A DNA stretch of 64,000 nucleotides, taken from contig LSRX01000285.1 of the NCBI GenBank assembly GCA_001939145.1, positions 604,648-668,647 on the forward strand, read 5' to 3'. Positions 1 to 9,269 of this stretch are shown piece after piece. A program made the position numbers and the translations under genes. Origin of the DNA: Symbiodinium microadriaticum. Lineage: Eukaryota > Sar > Dinophyceae > Suessiales > Symbiodiniaceae. Position 1 is the stretch's first letter. The number at the start of each line of letters is the position of its first letter. The notes under the pieces are model-generated. The model saw only the letters and a list, made by a program, of their open reading frames with translations. It did not search any database and was not told where the DNA came from.

Positions 1-208
1 ACAAGCTAGCGTTCCCTGGACCCCCTGCCCTAAACCCCAAACCCTAAACCCTAAACCCTAAGCCCTAAACCCAAAACTCCCTAAACCCTAAACCCTAAAC
101 CAAACACATGAAAGCCACTGCAAAAGTGCGAGAAGAGCAGCAAGGCTACGTCTGCGTCCCTAAGCCCTAAACCCTAAACTCCCTAAACCCTAAACCCTAA
201 ACCAAACA
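1..208 (-). repeat. Interstitial telomere-type array (CCCTAAA strand)
   Basis: Degenerate CCCTAAA heptamers, with variants such as CCCTAAG and CCCTAAC, fill much of the first 208 bases. They are interrupted by a piece of coding-like sequence (about 105-158). Because unique sequence lies on both sides and the units are imperfect, this reads as an internal array and not a chromosome end. TTTAGGG is the known telomere unit of several dinoflagellates and of plants. Confidence 0.85.
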
Positions 209-260
209 CATGAAAGCCACTGCAAAAGTGCGAGAAGAGCAGCGAGGCTACGTCTGCGTC
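77..260 (+). repeat. 82-bp direct duplication enclosing telomere units
   Basis: Bases 77-158 and 179-260 are the same apart from one visible substitution (AGCAAGG versus AGCGAGG). Each copy begins with telomere units and ends with the coding-like start of the cysteine-rich gene. The 20 bases between them are also telomere-like. The first copy is therefore a dead duplicate of the exon start, separated from the live-looking copy by telomere DNA. Confidence 0.85.
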
Positions 261-1181
261 AGAGTCCTGGAAAGCGAGGAGTACGACGTTCCGCGCGTGT
301 GTGCTGAAGGCCAGCTGCAGGCCGGGGGCCCTTTCCTCTTCCAGAGCCTTAGCTCAGAAAACTACTTGTCAGAACCCGGTGTTCCGGTTATTTGGGGGTA
401 ACATACATATCAGACCCAAAATTTCCCAGTTGACTCAGGAGGAAGATGGGAAGGACCGACGCAGCTGAGATGTCATGTGCTGCAGCCTGCTTTGCCAGCG
501 GGGGTGTGGCTTTTGACATCGCCTTCGCCAACACCCGCGACAGCTGTCGCTGCGTCGGCTCTGTGGGCGCACAGAACCCGTCGGACGATCCGGGCAGAGG
601 TAAGAAGCGGCGCTACTGTGCTAGGCCCGCACCTTCTGCAAGCTGCGCGGCTGGAGAGGCTCCAAATGTGGCCGCGGAAGATCTTCTCTTCGAAACGAGC
701 TGGACCGACGAGAAGCTCTGTGCGGGAGCTTGCCATGCTGCAGCGTCGGACCCAAGCCTCGTGGCCTTCCAGGTCGATTCAGAGGAGAGTGAAAGCTCAT
801 GCAGATGCTTCTACAAGAATCAGGCTCCAGTCGTGGAGCATCCGACCAGGCAGTACTGCTCCTTCCCAGACGCTCGGAGAGTGTCGCTACTGCAGATCGA
901 GAGCGAGAACACGGCTGCAACAGTGAGTCTGGGCCAGCAGACGCAGCAGCAAGACATCCCACGTGCCTGCTCCCCAGGGCAGACGCAGCCTTATGGCCCT
1001 TACGTCTTTCGCCGCGAGTTGAACAACGAGAAAGACTGCGCGGAGGCATGCTTCACTGCCGGTGGCGTAGCCTTCGACTACACCTTGAAGCTGAAATCCG
1101 ACAGCTGCCGCTGCGTGGGTTTGGAGGGCGCCAAGAACCCCCGCAGCAACACGGGCGGGGACAAAAGGATCTACTGTGTAA
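210..1181 (+). CDS. Cysteine-rich repeat protein, 5' exons (PAN/WSC-like modules)
   Basis: Two open segments (210-401 and 446-1181) encode repeated cysteine modules. A module opens with a short VPRVC or IPRAC block followed by a GPF/GPYVF block. It continues with C-x3-C and a GGVAFD core, then a CRC motif, and closes in YC. Two modules are nearly full (about 468-620 and 945-1175), one is divergent (640-870), and the first segment is the front half of another. An intron is likely between about 360 and 467, with an acceptor near GCAGCTGAG. Modules with this spacing resemble PAN/apple or WSC carbohydrate- or protein-binding domains, so a secreted or surface protein is possible; that is inference, and no signal peptide is visible. 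The frame runs into a short mobile element at 1182, so the 3' end is disrupted. Further modules lie at 2386-2885. Confidence 0.5.
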
Positions 1182-1312
1182 CTGGGTTCTTGTTAAGGAA
1201 TTTATTTTTAAGTTAATTACTATAATAGGGATCTATAGCAAACAATATGGTTTCTTTCTTATGGCTACTATAATAAGGAAACCATATTATTTACTATAGG
1301 TCCTTTAAATTC
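1182..1312 (+). mobile_element. Short TIR element, family A, right end lost (A1)
   Basis: The element begins with CTGGGTTCTTGTTAAGG, the same left terminus as the copies at 5387, 19349, 20025 and 57249. It has the same AT-rich interior, including an internal hairpin of GGTTTCTT and AAGGAAACC. The expected right terminus (AACAAGAACCCAG) is missing; the sequence instead passes into CCCTAAA units at about 1320. It sits directly after a YC codon pair of the cysteine-rich frame, with GTAA as the left flank. Confidence 0.7.
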
Positions 1313-1317
1313 AACCC

Positions 1318-1480
1318 CACCCGAAACCCTAAACCCTAAACCCTAAAACCATAAGCCCTAAACCCTAAACACTAAAATCCCTAAACCCCGAACCCTAAAC
1401 CCCTAAACCATAAGCCCTAAATCACAAAAACCCCAAACCCTAAACCCCTAAACAAACAAACCCTAAAACCCCCCTAAAAA
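1318..1480 (-). repeat. Telomere-type array, CCCTAAA strand
   Basis: About 160 bases of mostly CCCTAAA units with variants (CCCCTAAA, CCATAAG). The array starts where element A1 loses its right end. About 85 bases of non-repetitive sequence (1481-1565) separate it from an array in the opposite orientation. Confidence 0.9.
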
Positions 1481-1565
1481 GAGCCCAGGCAAAGCCTCAA
1501 GGGAGTTCCTGTCGGCTTGGGGAAGTGCCGGAAAGCCCCGAGACGGCCTCTCGCTTCCGACACCG

Positions 1566-1850
1566 CATAGGGTTTAGGGCTTAAGTTTAGGGTTTAAGTT
1601 TAGGGTTTAGGTTTAGGGTTTAGGGTTTAGGGGTTTAGGGGTTTAGGGTTTAAGGGTTTAGGTTTTAGGGTTTAGGGTTCAGGGGTTTAGGGGTCTAGGG
1701 GTTTAGGGGTTTAGGCTATTTGGGTTTAGGGTTTGGAGGTTTGTTTCGTCTCTTGTCTCTCTGTCTTTTGTCCTGGCTTAGGGTCGGCCGAGAAAGCCGA
1801 CTTTCTTTTCTCGGAAGCCAACTAAACCCTAAACCCAAAACCCTAAACGC
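1566..1850 (+). repeat. Telomere-type array, TTTAGGG strand, with a short reverse block
   Basis: TTTAGGG and GTTTAGGG units run from 1566 to about 1735. A T-rich spacer follows, then a small CCCTAAA block at about 1821-1850. The orientation is opposite to the array at 1318-1480. Confidence 0.85.
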
Positions 1851-2009
1851 CGAGGTTCTGTTTGTGGCCAAGTTTCCCGACGAAGCAGCCTGCGGCGCGC
1901 CGCTCGGATCCTGGTTGGATGAACTGGCGACCTGGGAACCGGACTTATGATTTTGGGCCTAGCCGGCTAGCATACCGCAAGCGATGCAAAAGAAACTGTC
2001 CCGCAGATC

Positions 2010-2331
2010 CCTCAAACCCTGACTCAAACCCTAAACCCGCCTAAACCCTGTAAACCCGATCCCCTAATCCTGAACCCCTAAACCCTATAAACCTGAACCC
2101 CTAAACCCTATAAACCTGAACCCCTAAACCCTCTAAGCCTGAACCCCTAAGCCCTATAAACCTGAACCCCTAAACACTATAAACCTGAACCCCTAAACCC
2201 TCTAAGCCTGAACCCCTAAGCCCTATAAACCTGAACCCCTAAACACTATAAACCTGAACCCCTAAACCCTCTAAGCCTGAACCCCTAAACCCTCTAAACC
2301 TGAACCCCTAAGCCCTATACACCTGAAGCCT
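2010..2331 (-). repeat. Telomere-derived minisatellite, ~23-bp unit
   Basis: At least ten tandem units of the form CCTGAACCCCTAAACCCTAT (plus AAA) make up this stretch. Variants CCCTCTAAG and CACTATAAA alternate in a partly regular order. The unit contains one CCCTAAA, so this looks like a higher-order repeat amplified from a degenerate telomere array. 1851-2009 holds nothing I recognise. Confidence 0.85.
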
Positions 2332-2385
2332 CAGAGACACGGTCTACTGTAGGTAGGGTCCATGTAAAGATTTAGGGCTTCCCAG

Positions 2386-2885
2386 GTTCTGCTGGGCCGC
2401 CGGAGGCATCGCCTCGCAGACGGGACGCGTGGTCTTCGACTACACCACTCAAGTCCGAGAAGCTGGGTTCATATAAAATCGCTTCTTTGGGGCTTTCCAA
2501 AAATTGTCCGAACTCCTTCAAGGAGCCTTCTGTAACTTCGAGTGGGGCTTCTGATTCTTTAAGACTCTAAGTGGACGGATGTTGGGATCTCTGCCCCACG
2601 GGCGCTTGCTTTTCTTGCAGTTTGGTGTAGGCGCTCCCGTTTCCAAGACTCCCGGGGGGATCTAAAAAGTAGCTCCCCTAGTTTGGGGCCCTAACTACTA
2701 AAGGGTACTTTATCGGAACCCCCTTAACGGATCTAGTTTTTTGGATCCTCCCGGGGGTCTGGGTTAGTGTGAACTAAGCAGCCCATGCCCGCTCACCACA
2801 CGCCCAGAAAGACAGCTGCCGCTGTGTGGTGCCGGGGCAAGCGCTGACAAGACGGCCGGGAGGTGGAAGACGCCCCTCAGCTGAA
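2386..2885 (+). CDS. Cysteine-rich module split by a GC-AG intron
   Basis: 2386-2461 encodes FCWAAGGIA followed by VVFDYTTQVRE, which matches the CFTAGGVAFDYTLKLKS part of the upstream modules. 2808-2885 encodes KDSCRCVVPGQ, matching the next part (SDSCRCVGLEG). The two halves join in phase if 2462-2807 is removed. That 346-bp interval begins GCTGGGTTC and ends CGCCCAG, so it would be a GC-AG intron. GC donors are known to be frequent in dinoflagellate introns. The interval's ends (CTGGG...CCCAG) also resemble the family A element termini. An acceptor CTTCCCAG precedes 2386. This is probably the continuation of the gene at 210-1181; whether the locus is still expressed is unknown. Confidence 0.5.
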
Positions 2886-2925
2886 GTGAAGTCCAACCTT
2901 CGCTTCCCGCCAAAAGTGGTTATAT

Positions 2926-3026
2926 GGGACTTTCCGAAAATTAGGGTACCTTATTTTGGGGTCCTTATAATAAGGATCCTATTATCTAGGGTACTATATT
3001 AGGGTCCCCTATTTTCGGAAACCCCC
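2926..3026 (+). mobile_element. Short AT-rich inverted-repeat element (family D)
   Basis: The left end GGGACTTTCCGAAAAT and the right end ATTTTCGGAAACCCCC form an imperfect inverted repeat around an AT-rich core with CTTATAATAAGG hairpins. About 100 bp in length. I did not see a clear target duplication, so MITE status is inferred from structure only. Confidence 0.55.
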
Positions 3027-3069
3027 AAAGGGCTCATGAGACAAACCCGAGCTCAGGCATGCTTTGCAG

Positions 3070-3351
3070 GTTCAATGACGTGTTGTCGCCATTTTGCGGC
3101 GCGACTGGCTGCAGTGTGGGCTACGACGGTGATTTCATGCAATTCAACCGTGGATCAGATGTCTCGTTCCAGCCACGCTTCTTCCTGCGGGCGCCGCCGG
3201 GACTCAGCAAGGACGGCACGTGCGTCTACTTCGGCGACAGAGTTGTCATCGCGGCATCTGCAGATCCAGCCGAGACGGACTGCGGCTGGTATGGGCGCGG
3301 TCCTCAGTCCTCCGCGCAGAAAGCTGGTTCTGCTTACAACAGAACTGGAAA
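3070..3351 (+). CDS. Probable 3' exon of the cysteine-rich gene
   Basis: A 94-codon frame with strongly protein-like composition follows a good acceptor (GCTTTGCAG at 3069). It contains FNDVLSPFCGATGCSVGYDG, FFLRAPPG, CVYFGDRVVIAAS and CGWYGRG, a beta-rich pattern with paired cysteines and a WYG motif. A donor-like AAAG|GTTGTA lies at 3351/3352; the unspliced frame ends at 3364. The domain was not recognised by name. Same strand as and downstream of the cysteine modules, so it may be the C-terminal domain of that protein. Could also belong to a separate small gene. Confidence 0.5.
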
Positions 3352-3364
3352 GGTTGTAATGTAG

Positions 3365-3480
3365 GAGCCGTCATGATTAGGGTTGCGGGACCCATTATAC
3401 TATAATAACGATCATAACAAGGAACCCCCAAAACCCTGTTATAATTATTAAGGCCCCTATACTACAGAGACCCCTAACTT
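3365..3480 (+). repeat. AT-rich element-like stretch
   Basis: An AT-rich segment with several short palindromes (TATACTATAATA, GTTATAATTATTAA) and the string AGGAACCCCCAAAA, which recurs at about 56555 in a similar AT-rich setting. It may be a degraded short element; termini cannot be fixed. Confidence 0.35.
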
Positions 3481-3839
3481 TTGATTGACCCTTTGTTCGA
3501 TTCTCGCCGATGCCTGCACATGCCTGCACAGTCCAACGGGCCAAAAAGATCGAATTCGTAGTGGTTCGAGGTTAATTCTCCAAACCTTTTTGAGGCTTTA
3601 GGGTTCATATAGGTTCTGGGGACTCTGGGCTCCGGTTCGATGGTTTTTTGCCTTTGCCTCTCTGCTTCTGCTTTTCGTTGCTGCTCCCGGATGCTTGAGG
3701 TGTAAGGTGGCCGGCGTCACCGAGGAGAGCGTGTCGGCTTTGGTCTTCAGGGGCCGGTAGCCGCGGATTTTTTTAGGTTGTGACGACTACTCTGGGTTTT
3801 CAGAAGCAGCAGGGCAGCTTCAGCCCGCAGCATGCAACT

Positions 3840-3868
3840 GTTTAGGGTTTAGGGTTTAGGTTCTAGAA
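3840..3868 (+). repeat. Short interstitial telomere tract
   Basis: Three TTTAGGG units lie between non-repetitive flanks. No flanking duplication was found. The rest of 3481-4089 is low-information sequence with no convincing gene. Confidence 0.85.
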
Positions 3869-4089
3869 GGCCCTGCACCACAGGAGCTATAGTTAAGGCC
3901 ACCCCCCCAAAAAAAAGCCGCCAAAAAGCCCCAAAAGCCCCCCAAAGGAGGGCGCGATGGCCTTCCAGGCCGGAGGCCAAAGCCCCACGCTTTTCTACCT
4001 GCGCCCGGCTCTGGCGGAGTCGGGCTCCTACGACGATCCATCCAGAGACTCCCAGCTCTGAGGGCCGTCCTGGCCTTTTTGGGGGCCTC

Positions 4090-4225
4090 ATAGGCTCCAA
4101 AGTAGTTCCTTTAAATCTTGTGGTTTCTATTTAGGATCCTATAAGGTAAGTAGTCCCTTTTTGTGGTTTCTATTTAGGATCCTATAGAAGGTAACCCCCC
4201 AAAAAGGAGCTACTTTGGAGCCTAT
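4090..4225 (+). mobile_element. Short TIR element, family C (C1)
   Basis: Inverted termini ATAGGCTCCAAAGTAGTTCC and its near-complement GGAGCTACTTTGGAGCCTAT bound a 136-bp element. Inside, GTGGTTTCTATTTAGGATCC occurs twice in tandem. The same termini bound the element at 57577-57660. Non-autonomous and MITE-like; the target duplication is unclear. Confidence 0.75.
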
Positions 4226-4928
4226 TGGCCCTCAAGCGGCCGGTAGGGTTTTGAAACGAGCGCAGGGTCCTTGCGGGGGAATTGGATTGGGGGACGTGGG
4301 CTCCTAGGATTCAGCCTGAAGCTACGGGGCTTTAGGGTCCTGCGCTTGGCCTTTTTGTGAAGTTTTGTAGGGACGGTGCTGCAGAAGATTGAGGCGAAAG
4401 CCCTTTCTGGCAGCCCTGTCCTTTCCTCGTGCTTTCCTGGAAAGCTTAGTGACCTAGTGTAGACCCTGATTGGACAGCCGCCCTTCCCTTCAGATAGATC
4501 TTGATCGGGGTCCCAGCATCACGGTCCTTTGAGAAAGGGGTTTTTAAGTCCGGGGAGTTTATAGCTCCTTTAATCATGTCTCCGAAGGAGACGAACATGC
4601 GCGGCAGGCCGCACTCAGGCTCTGCATTGCCGAAAATGTTCGCAGCTGCTTCTGGCCCCCGTTTAAAATAGATGCAAGGGTTCTCGGCTGTAGTGTCTAC
4701 CCTCCAGAAGCTCGCTTAGCTCTTTTGGGCAGCCACAGCTTCAACCTGATGCCACTGATCCGCGCTGCTTCTCGTTCATCGTGTCTCGAGGAATGCAGGG
4801 TTGAAAGTGCAAGTCGAGCATTGAGACCAGAGTTGCAACCAAAGACGGACCACAATAGACGGAAGCTACAAAGGCCCAAGCATGGACTTAAGTGACTTTA
4901 AGCATAGAGCCCTAGACGCTCGAAAGGC
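4226..4928. other. Intergenic, no gene recognised
   Basis: Unique sequence without telomere units, a clear splice pattern or a convincing reading frame. The short frames present are not protein-like. Confidence 0.4.
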
Positions 4929-5600
4929 TCAACCCGCTAACGCGAAGCTCGGAACCCTTGAAGCCTCAACGCTGTACTGCTCAACCCAAAGGTGCCGTAG
5001 CCTGAGCTCCCACGTCGCCCTGAGCCCAAAGCCTGAAGCCGACGTGGCTGCGCTACATCGGGGTCCCATTTTGGGCTTTTTGGGGCGTCGGGGCTTCAAG
5101 GTTATAGCGCAGCCTGATTTCCATGGGTCAGAGAAGCGGGAATGAGTTAGAGCAGCCCAATTAGAGGGACCCGAGAAGAAAGTAGGCCGGGCAGGTTGAA
5201 GCAACTTCTCAGGCTGCCCGGCCTCTCTTCTAAGCCTAGAATCCCGAAGGGCCTGTTCTTGAATGAAGTATCCGGCGTTGGATTCAGGGTAAATCTTCCC
5301 GATTACATGGGAGAGATGATGTGTACTGTTGAATTGGGGATCCGTAGAGTAGTGTTGTGCTGACTTAGAATCCAGATTCCAGTAAACTGGGTTCTTGTTA
5401 GGGGATTGAATGCAAGTGACCATCATAAAGAAGCCATATTATGTACTATAGATCCCCTTATTTTAGTAGCATAAACCAATTCCCTTAATAAACAAGAGCC
5501 CAGTAAATCTTCGAGCAACCCGAAGCTCCAAGCCAGTTCTTTTGCGGAGGCGTCGTGTCGGCGAACGCTGACCTCCTAGAGCCAGGCGTGGGGGGTGGCG
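4929..5600 (-). CDS. Exon interrupted by a family A element
   Basis: On the minus strand the frame 5386-4929 has strongly protein-like composition (LDSKSAQHYS, SHVIGKIYPESNAGYFIQEQ, PRRPKKPKMG). Its apparent start codons fall inside the family A element at 5387-5503. If the element and one copy of its 4-bp target duplication (TAAA on the plus strand) are removed, the frame continues without a stop into 5600-5508, giving TTPPQKNWLGASGCSK joined to IYWNLDSK. This is therefore a coding exon that took a recent insertion, unless the element is spliced out. No family recognised. The end at 4929 may be a true stop or an exon end. Confidence 0.5.
5387..5503 (+). mobile_element. Short TIR element, family A (A2), complete
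   Basis: 117 bp, from CTGGGTTCTTGTTAGGGG to AACAAGAGCCCAG, flanked on both sides by TAAA (5383-5386 and 5504-5507). The interior is AT-rich and non-coding. It has inserted into the minus-strand frame described at 4929-5600. Too short to encode a transposase, so it is non-autonomous. Confidence 0.85.
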
Positions 5601-6003
5601 TTTAGGGTGTGAGGATTCAGGAGTTTGAGGGTTTCAAATGGCTTTATGGGTTTTTGGGGTTTAGGGTTTTGGGCTTTGGGCTTTGGGCTGCTCCTAAAGC
5701 TGGAAGCCCAGGGCCTTCCTAAGTTCTGATCTGACCCCACGGTTTAGGGTTTAGGCTTAGGGTTTAGGGTATAGGGTTTAGGGTTCAAAGGGAAGCCTTA
5801 ATCCCGTTGCTCCGAAGTCCAAAGGTCATGGTGTGCGTGGGCATCAAAAGTTATGTTTTGAACAGGTCGCAGCGGACATGGCAGATCCAGACCCTGAAGA
5901 GTTTCACTGCAAATGTGCAGATGGGTTCCCTAAACCCTAAGACAAACCCTAAACCCCGAAAAAGCCCTAAAAACCCCTAAACCCTGAAAGCCCTAAACCC
6001 TAG
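5600..6003. repeat. Telomere-type arrays facing each other
   Basis: TTTAGGG-type units at about 5600-5790 and CCCTAAA-type units at 5928-6003 flank a ~135-bp unique core. This TTTAGGG-then-CCCTAAA order is the arrangement expected of an end-to-end fusion. The units are degenerate. Confidence 0.75.
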
Positions 6004-6090
6004 ACCGGCCGGTCAGTTATCTTGTCGGATCTTGCTTCACCACACGGCCGCCCCGCGATACTCCACGACTGGGTAGTTTGGTTCTTTCAG

Positions 6091-6265
6091 GATTCGGTGA
6101 TGTTTTGGATTTGTTGGCACCCCTTTTTTGGAATGCACATGTCTTTGACCTTCAAGCTTGTACATCCTTGTGTGCATGGGTGAATAAGAAAGCTAATGCC
6201 CGTAAGTCCTTAAGCTTAATCCGCAAACCCAAGTTCGAGCAGCAGCTCCAGGAGCGTGCTTTGTA
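6091..6265 (+). CDS. Terminal exon, unknown protein
   Basis: A textbook acceptor (GGTTCTTTCAG, ending at 6090) precedes a frame starting FGDVLDLLAPLFWNAHVFDL and ending KPKFEQQLQERAL before a TAA at 6263-6265. The composition is convincingly protein-like, with a basic, glutamine-rich tail. No family recognised. The following ~1.1 kb is T-rich and could be 3' UTR or intergenic. Upstream exons were not found before the telomere array at 5928-6003. Confidence 0.5.
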
Positions 6266-7399
6266 AAGTTTGCAAGGCATTAAAATAAAGCAGGGCTTCG
6301 GGAATATAGCGTGCGGCTTCAGACCGACGGGTTGGCGTTGCGGTGGTGCTCGCAGGTGCTGGAAATCATCGCGAAATCCTGCTGCATGGTGCGATTCCGC
6401 TGATTCGGGCTTGGGTCTCCTGCAATTACGTGCTTGCATGAAGTTTATGAATTTGTAATAAGGTTTAGGATGAGGCATGTCTTTCTTGATGAAATCATAC
6501 TAAGTGCACTGCAACGTACAGTTGCCGTGGCTGCTGATTCCCCGTGTATGAGGTTTGTTCGCTGGTGTCACAGTGTCGTCTTTCAACAGCTTATGGTTTC
6601 CACAGCGTCATTCGCGCTATCAGCTTCAACAGCTACGTGTATTGTGCTGACCACGGTTGACATTATCACCGAGCACCACGGTGGCTTGCAGTAGTATTTT
6701 CAAGTTTGCGCATGCTGTATCTACAGTGTTGTAGCATCACTGCTTCTATGACTATTGTTTCTTACGCTGCCTCCTGTTGTAGCAGTCCTGCTTTTATGAC
6801 TAATTATTGTTTCTTATTCTGCTTCCTTCTGTCAAATTCTTACCCCTTGCTGTACGATGAGCGTTTTTTCTGCTATGATTTGCGGACGAAGATAAGATAA
6901 CCATCCATGATGTTACATGCTGTTGATCTTGTTGTTTTCCGTGATCGTGTTTCTATATTCTGTGTTCCTAAATCTCGAATGTTTTGCTAATGGCAGGAGC
7001 AGACAGGTTGTGGTGATACTGCCGGTGCGATTACCCAAATCACAGCATTGCCATCCTCAGCCAGATTCTGAATTCTAGCATGGTCTACAACATCAGCACC
7101 ATTCGCGTATCAGCGTTATTGATGTGTCGGAGATAATCGGAATGTTGTTAGCACTCGACTAGCACTGCGCTTCATGGTGCCCAAGTCATTGCTTCGGCGA
7201 TGAGCACATTAGCTCTTGTAGTACTTGGTCTTATCGCTGCATAGTGCATATAAGAGACATTAATACCGATCGCTCAGTAAGTCAAGTCAAGCTTCCATGT
7301 CTACGATAGTTCTAGTTGCTACCGCTTCAAGTAGTGCTGTTGTCGCCAAAGCCATGCGTGCATCAGGGCACGGCTCGCAAGTTTTAATCTAGCAGGCTA
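6266..7399. other. T-rich stretch, possible 3' UTR or intergenic
   Basis: This stretch has a higher T content than its neighbours and short repeated words (TGTTGTAGCA, GCTTCTATGACTA versus GCTTTTATGACTA). It has no telomere units until about 7400. One 86-codon frame (6434-6694) is open but not convincing. A partial tandem at 6740-6810 repeats a phrase of the type CTGCTTCTATGACTATTGTTTCTTA. Confidence 0.4.
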
Positions 7400-8109
7400 G
7401 CAGGTTAAACCCTAAACCATATCCCTGAATCCTAGACCTCGAGCCCGAGGCCGTACATTCCGAAGCTCTACAACCTCAGACCCCCAAACTGCCAGGAGCC
7501 TTGTCTGACTTTGGGACAAGACGGCGAGCCCGGGCCGTAGACCCTGAGGTGTCGCCTGCGGCCTTAAGGTGTCGAGTTTGGAGTTTATAGAGCTTATAAG
7601 TTCAGGAATCTGAGGTTTTAGAGCTGAAAAGGGCGGTTGGGATGTGTCTGATGTAAGGGTTGGGATGTTGGGAAGGGGGCAGCAGTAGATGGATCTTTGT
7701 AGCGTTTGCGGGTCAAGTGCGGGTCCGGTCACCCTGTCTTAGACCGGGGGGGGCGGCAGCCAAAAGGGTGTCGGCAGACCCAGACCCTCGAATCCGAAAC
7801 ACTGAAATCCGAAACCCAAAGCCCTGCAGCCCTGAACCTCAATCCTACAAGCCAAGTCCCTACCTGAATTCTAAAGCCGTTCGAAGCCGATGCGCGTCAA
7901 ACCTTCGTGATTTCAAGACTTGTCAACTCCTAGCCGGGTCTTTGTGAGAGCTATAGGAGTGGACGTGCTTTTGTATGCATGCGCTCATGTACACGTATGT
8001 AATAAAAGTCTGCACGTACAAGGGGTTTCAGAAAGGCTTCGGAAGAGCCGGAGCCGCCTGCGCCGATCGCATGATCTGAGGACCAACGCGCGCCTCCGAC
8101 CACGGGCGG

Positions 8110-8560
8110 CGTGCCGATGGATGAGGCCGCGCGGCCCTGCCCAGAATCTGCGGCGGCACGCCACTCTGGAGAGATGTCGTTTGGTGTTCCCATCCAACAC
8201 ACCTCTCTCTGTTTTCTTTCTGTCAGTCATCCAGGCAAGATCTTCAAATTCATGCTTTCATTGTCATGTGTGGTCATATGGCACGCCTGTGGTCTCGAGC
8301 ATGGATTGGGCCTGTCTGAAGGCTATAGCTGCCGCGTGGCGATGACATGAGGCCGCGGCCTTGCCCAGAATCTGCGACTTCACGCCACTCTGGACAGATG
8401 TCGTTTGGGGTTCCATAGCGGGATAGCCTTCTCCCAGACACATGTCTCTCGTTTCCAAGGAAGACTCCCAACATCCGACACACACCTCATTCTTTCTTTC
8501 TCTCAGTCATCCAGGCAAGATCCTCAAATTCGTGCTTTCACTGTCATGTATGAGTCATGA
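8110..8560 (+). repeat. Diverged direct repeat with an insertion in copy 2
   Basis: About 8110-8285 and 8336-8560 share long blocks: GAGGCCGCG, CCCAGAATCTGCG, CACGCCACTCTGGA, AGATGTCGTTTGG, and CAGTCATCCAGGCAAGAT followed by a matching TTCAAATTC region. Copy 2 carries about 60 extra bases (about 8413-8480) between GGGGTTCCAT and ACACACCTC. No coding role is clear. Stop-interrupted frames on both strands suggest an old duplicated non-coding or degenerate segment. Confidence 0.7.
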
Positions 8561-8761
8561 AGGCTTCCGAGACTCTCCGCTTCGCAATTCACACGCCGCT
8601 GCCATGGAAGCTCAGCGCGTTGCATCAAAAGACTTCTAGGGCTGTGCAGGAAAGTCGTCTGTGACACAGTCTGAGTACAGCGCACTGCACACAAAAGCGC
8701 TGGTGTCAAATGTTGTGACTATAACTTGAAACATTTTCAATAATTATAAACGACCGCAAAT

Positions 8762-9262
8762 ATGCACCGCAAGCAGGAGGGGACCAGGGAACCATTCAGA
8801 CGGAGCATTCCTTTGCGAGGTGCTGAGAGCACTTGTAGAATTGCCATGGCCATGGAACACGTAGGGTCAGGGGGGTGGCACGCGCAGGCCGCGGCGCTGG
8901 TCGAGGAGGGCCGGTGGCAGGAGGCGGAGGGCCTCTTCTTGAAGGCTTTGGAGTCCATGGCCGCAGCACATCCGGACCGTTTGCATTGCACCAATGGCTT
9001 AGCAGAGGTGCTGCACAAGCGCGGGCGACTGCAAGAGGCGGAGGCGCTGTACCGGCAAATGCTGGAAGTCGAAGGAGTGGAGCCGGGAGGTGGCGGAAGG
9101 CAGGAGGAGCCTGCGCCCGAGATCTTGCGCGTTTTTAGCGGCCTGGCCGACGTGCTTTTGGACTCGGGTCTCTTTCCGAAGGCCGAGGCTTTGCACCGCA
9201 GGGTCCTGGAAGCCCGCCGTGCCGCTTTTGGGGAGGAGCACCCCGTCTCAGCTGGGGTTTAG
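8762..9262 (+). pseudogene. TPR (kinesin-light-chain type) fragment ending at a telomere motif
   Basis: The frame encodes tandem tetratricopeptide repeats: HAQAAALVEEGRWQEAEGLF, HKRGRLQEAEALYRQML, then GLADVLLDSGLFPKAEALHR and RRAAFGEEHPVS. The signature (G-x-x-EAE-x-L, GEEHP) is that of kinesin-light-chain-like TPR scaffold proteins, which bind partner proteins. A second methionine cluster at 8848 (ATGGCCATGG) is an alternative start. The frame is lost at GCTGGGGTTTAGGGTTTAG (9251-9269): the stop codon is supplied by a TTTAGGG unit, just after GEEHP, where a TPR would normally continue with its second helix. So this is either a truncated gene or an exon whose 3' part was replaced. A second TPR gene of the same type lies at 63344-63962 on the minus strand. 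Confidence 0.65.
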
Positions 9263-9269
9263 GGTTTAG
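9255..9269 (+). repeat. Two-unit telomere motif ending the TPR frame
   Basis: GGTTTAGGGTTTAG is joined directly to TPR coding sequence on the left and to unrelated sequence on the right. No flanking duplication was found. Confidence 0.8.

Noticed and set aside
1-208. True chromosome end
   Set aside because: Units are degenerate, interrupted by gene sequence and followed by many similar internal arrays; no long perfect array at the edge.
473-1049. Overlapping frames on both strands opposite the cysteine-rich gene
   Set aside because: Shadows of the repeated cysteine modules; no repeat structure of their own.
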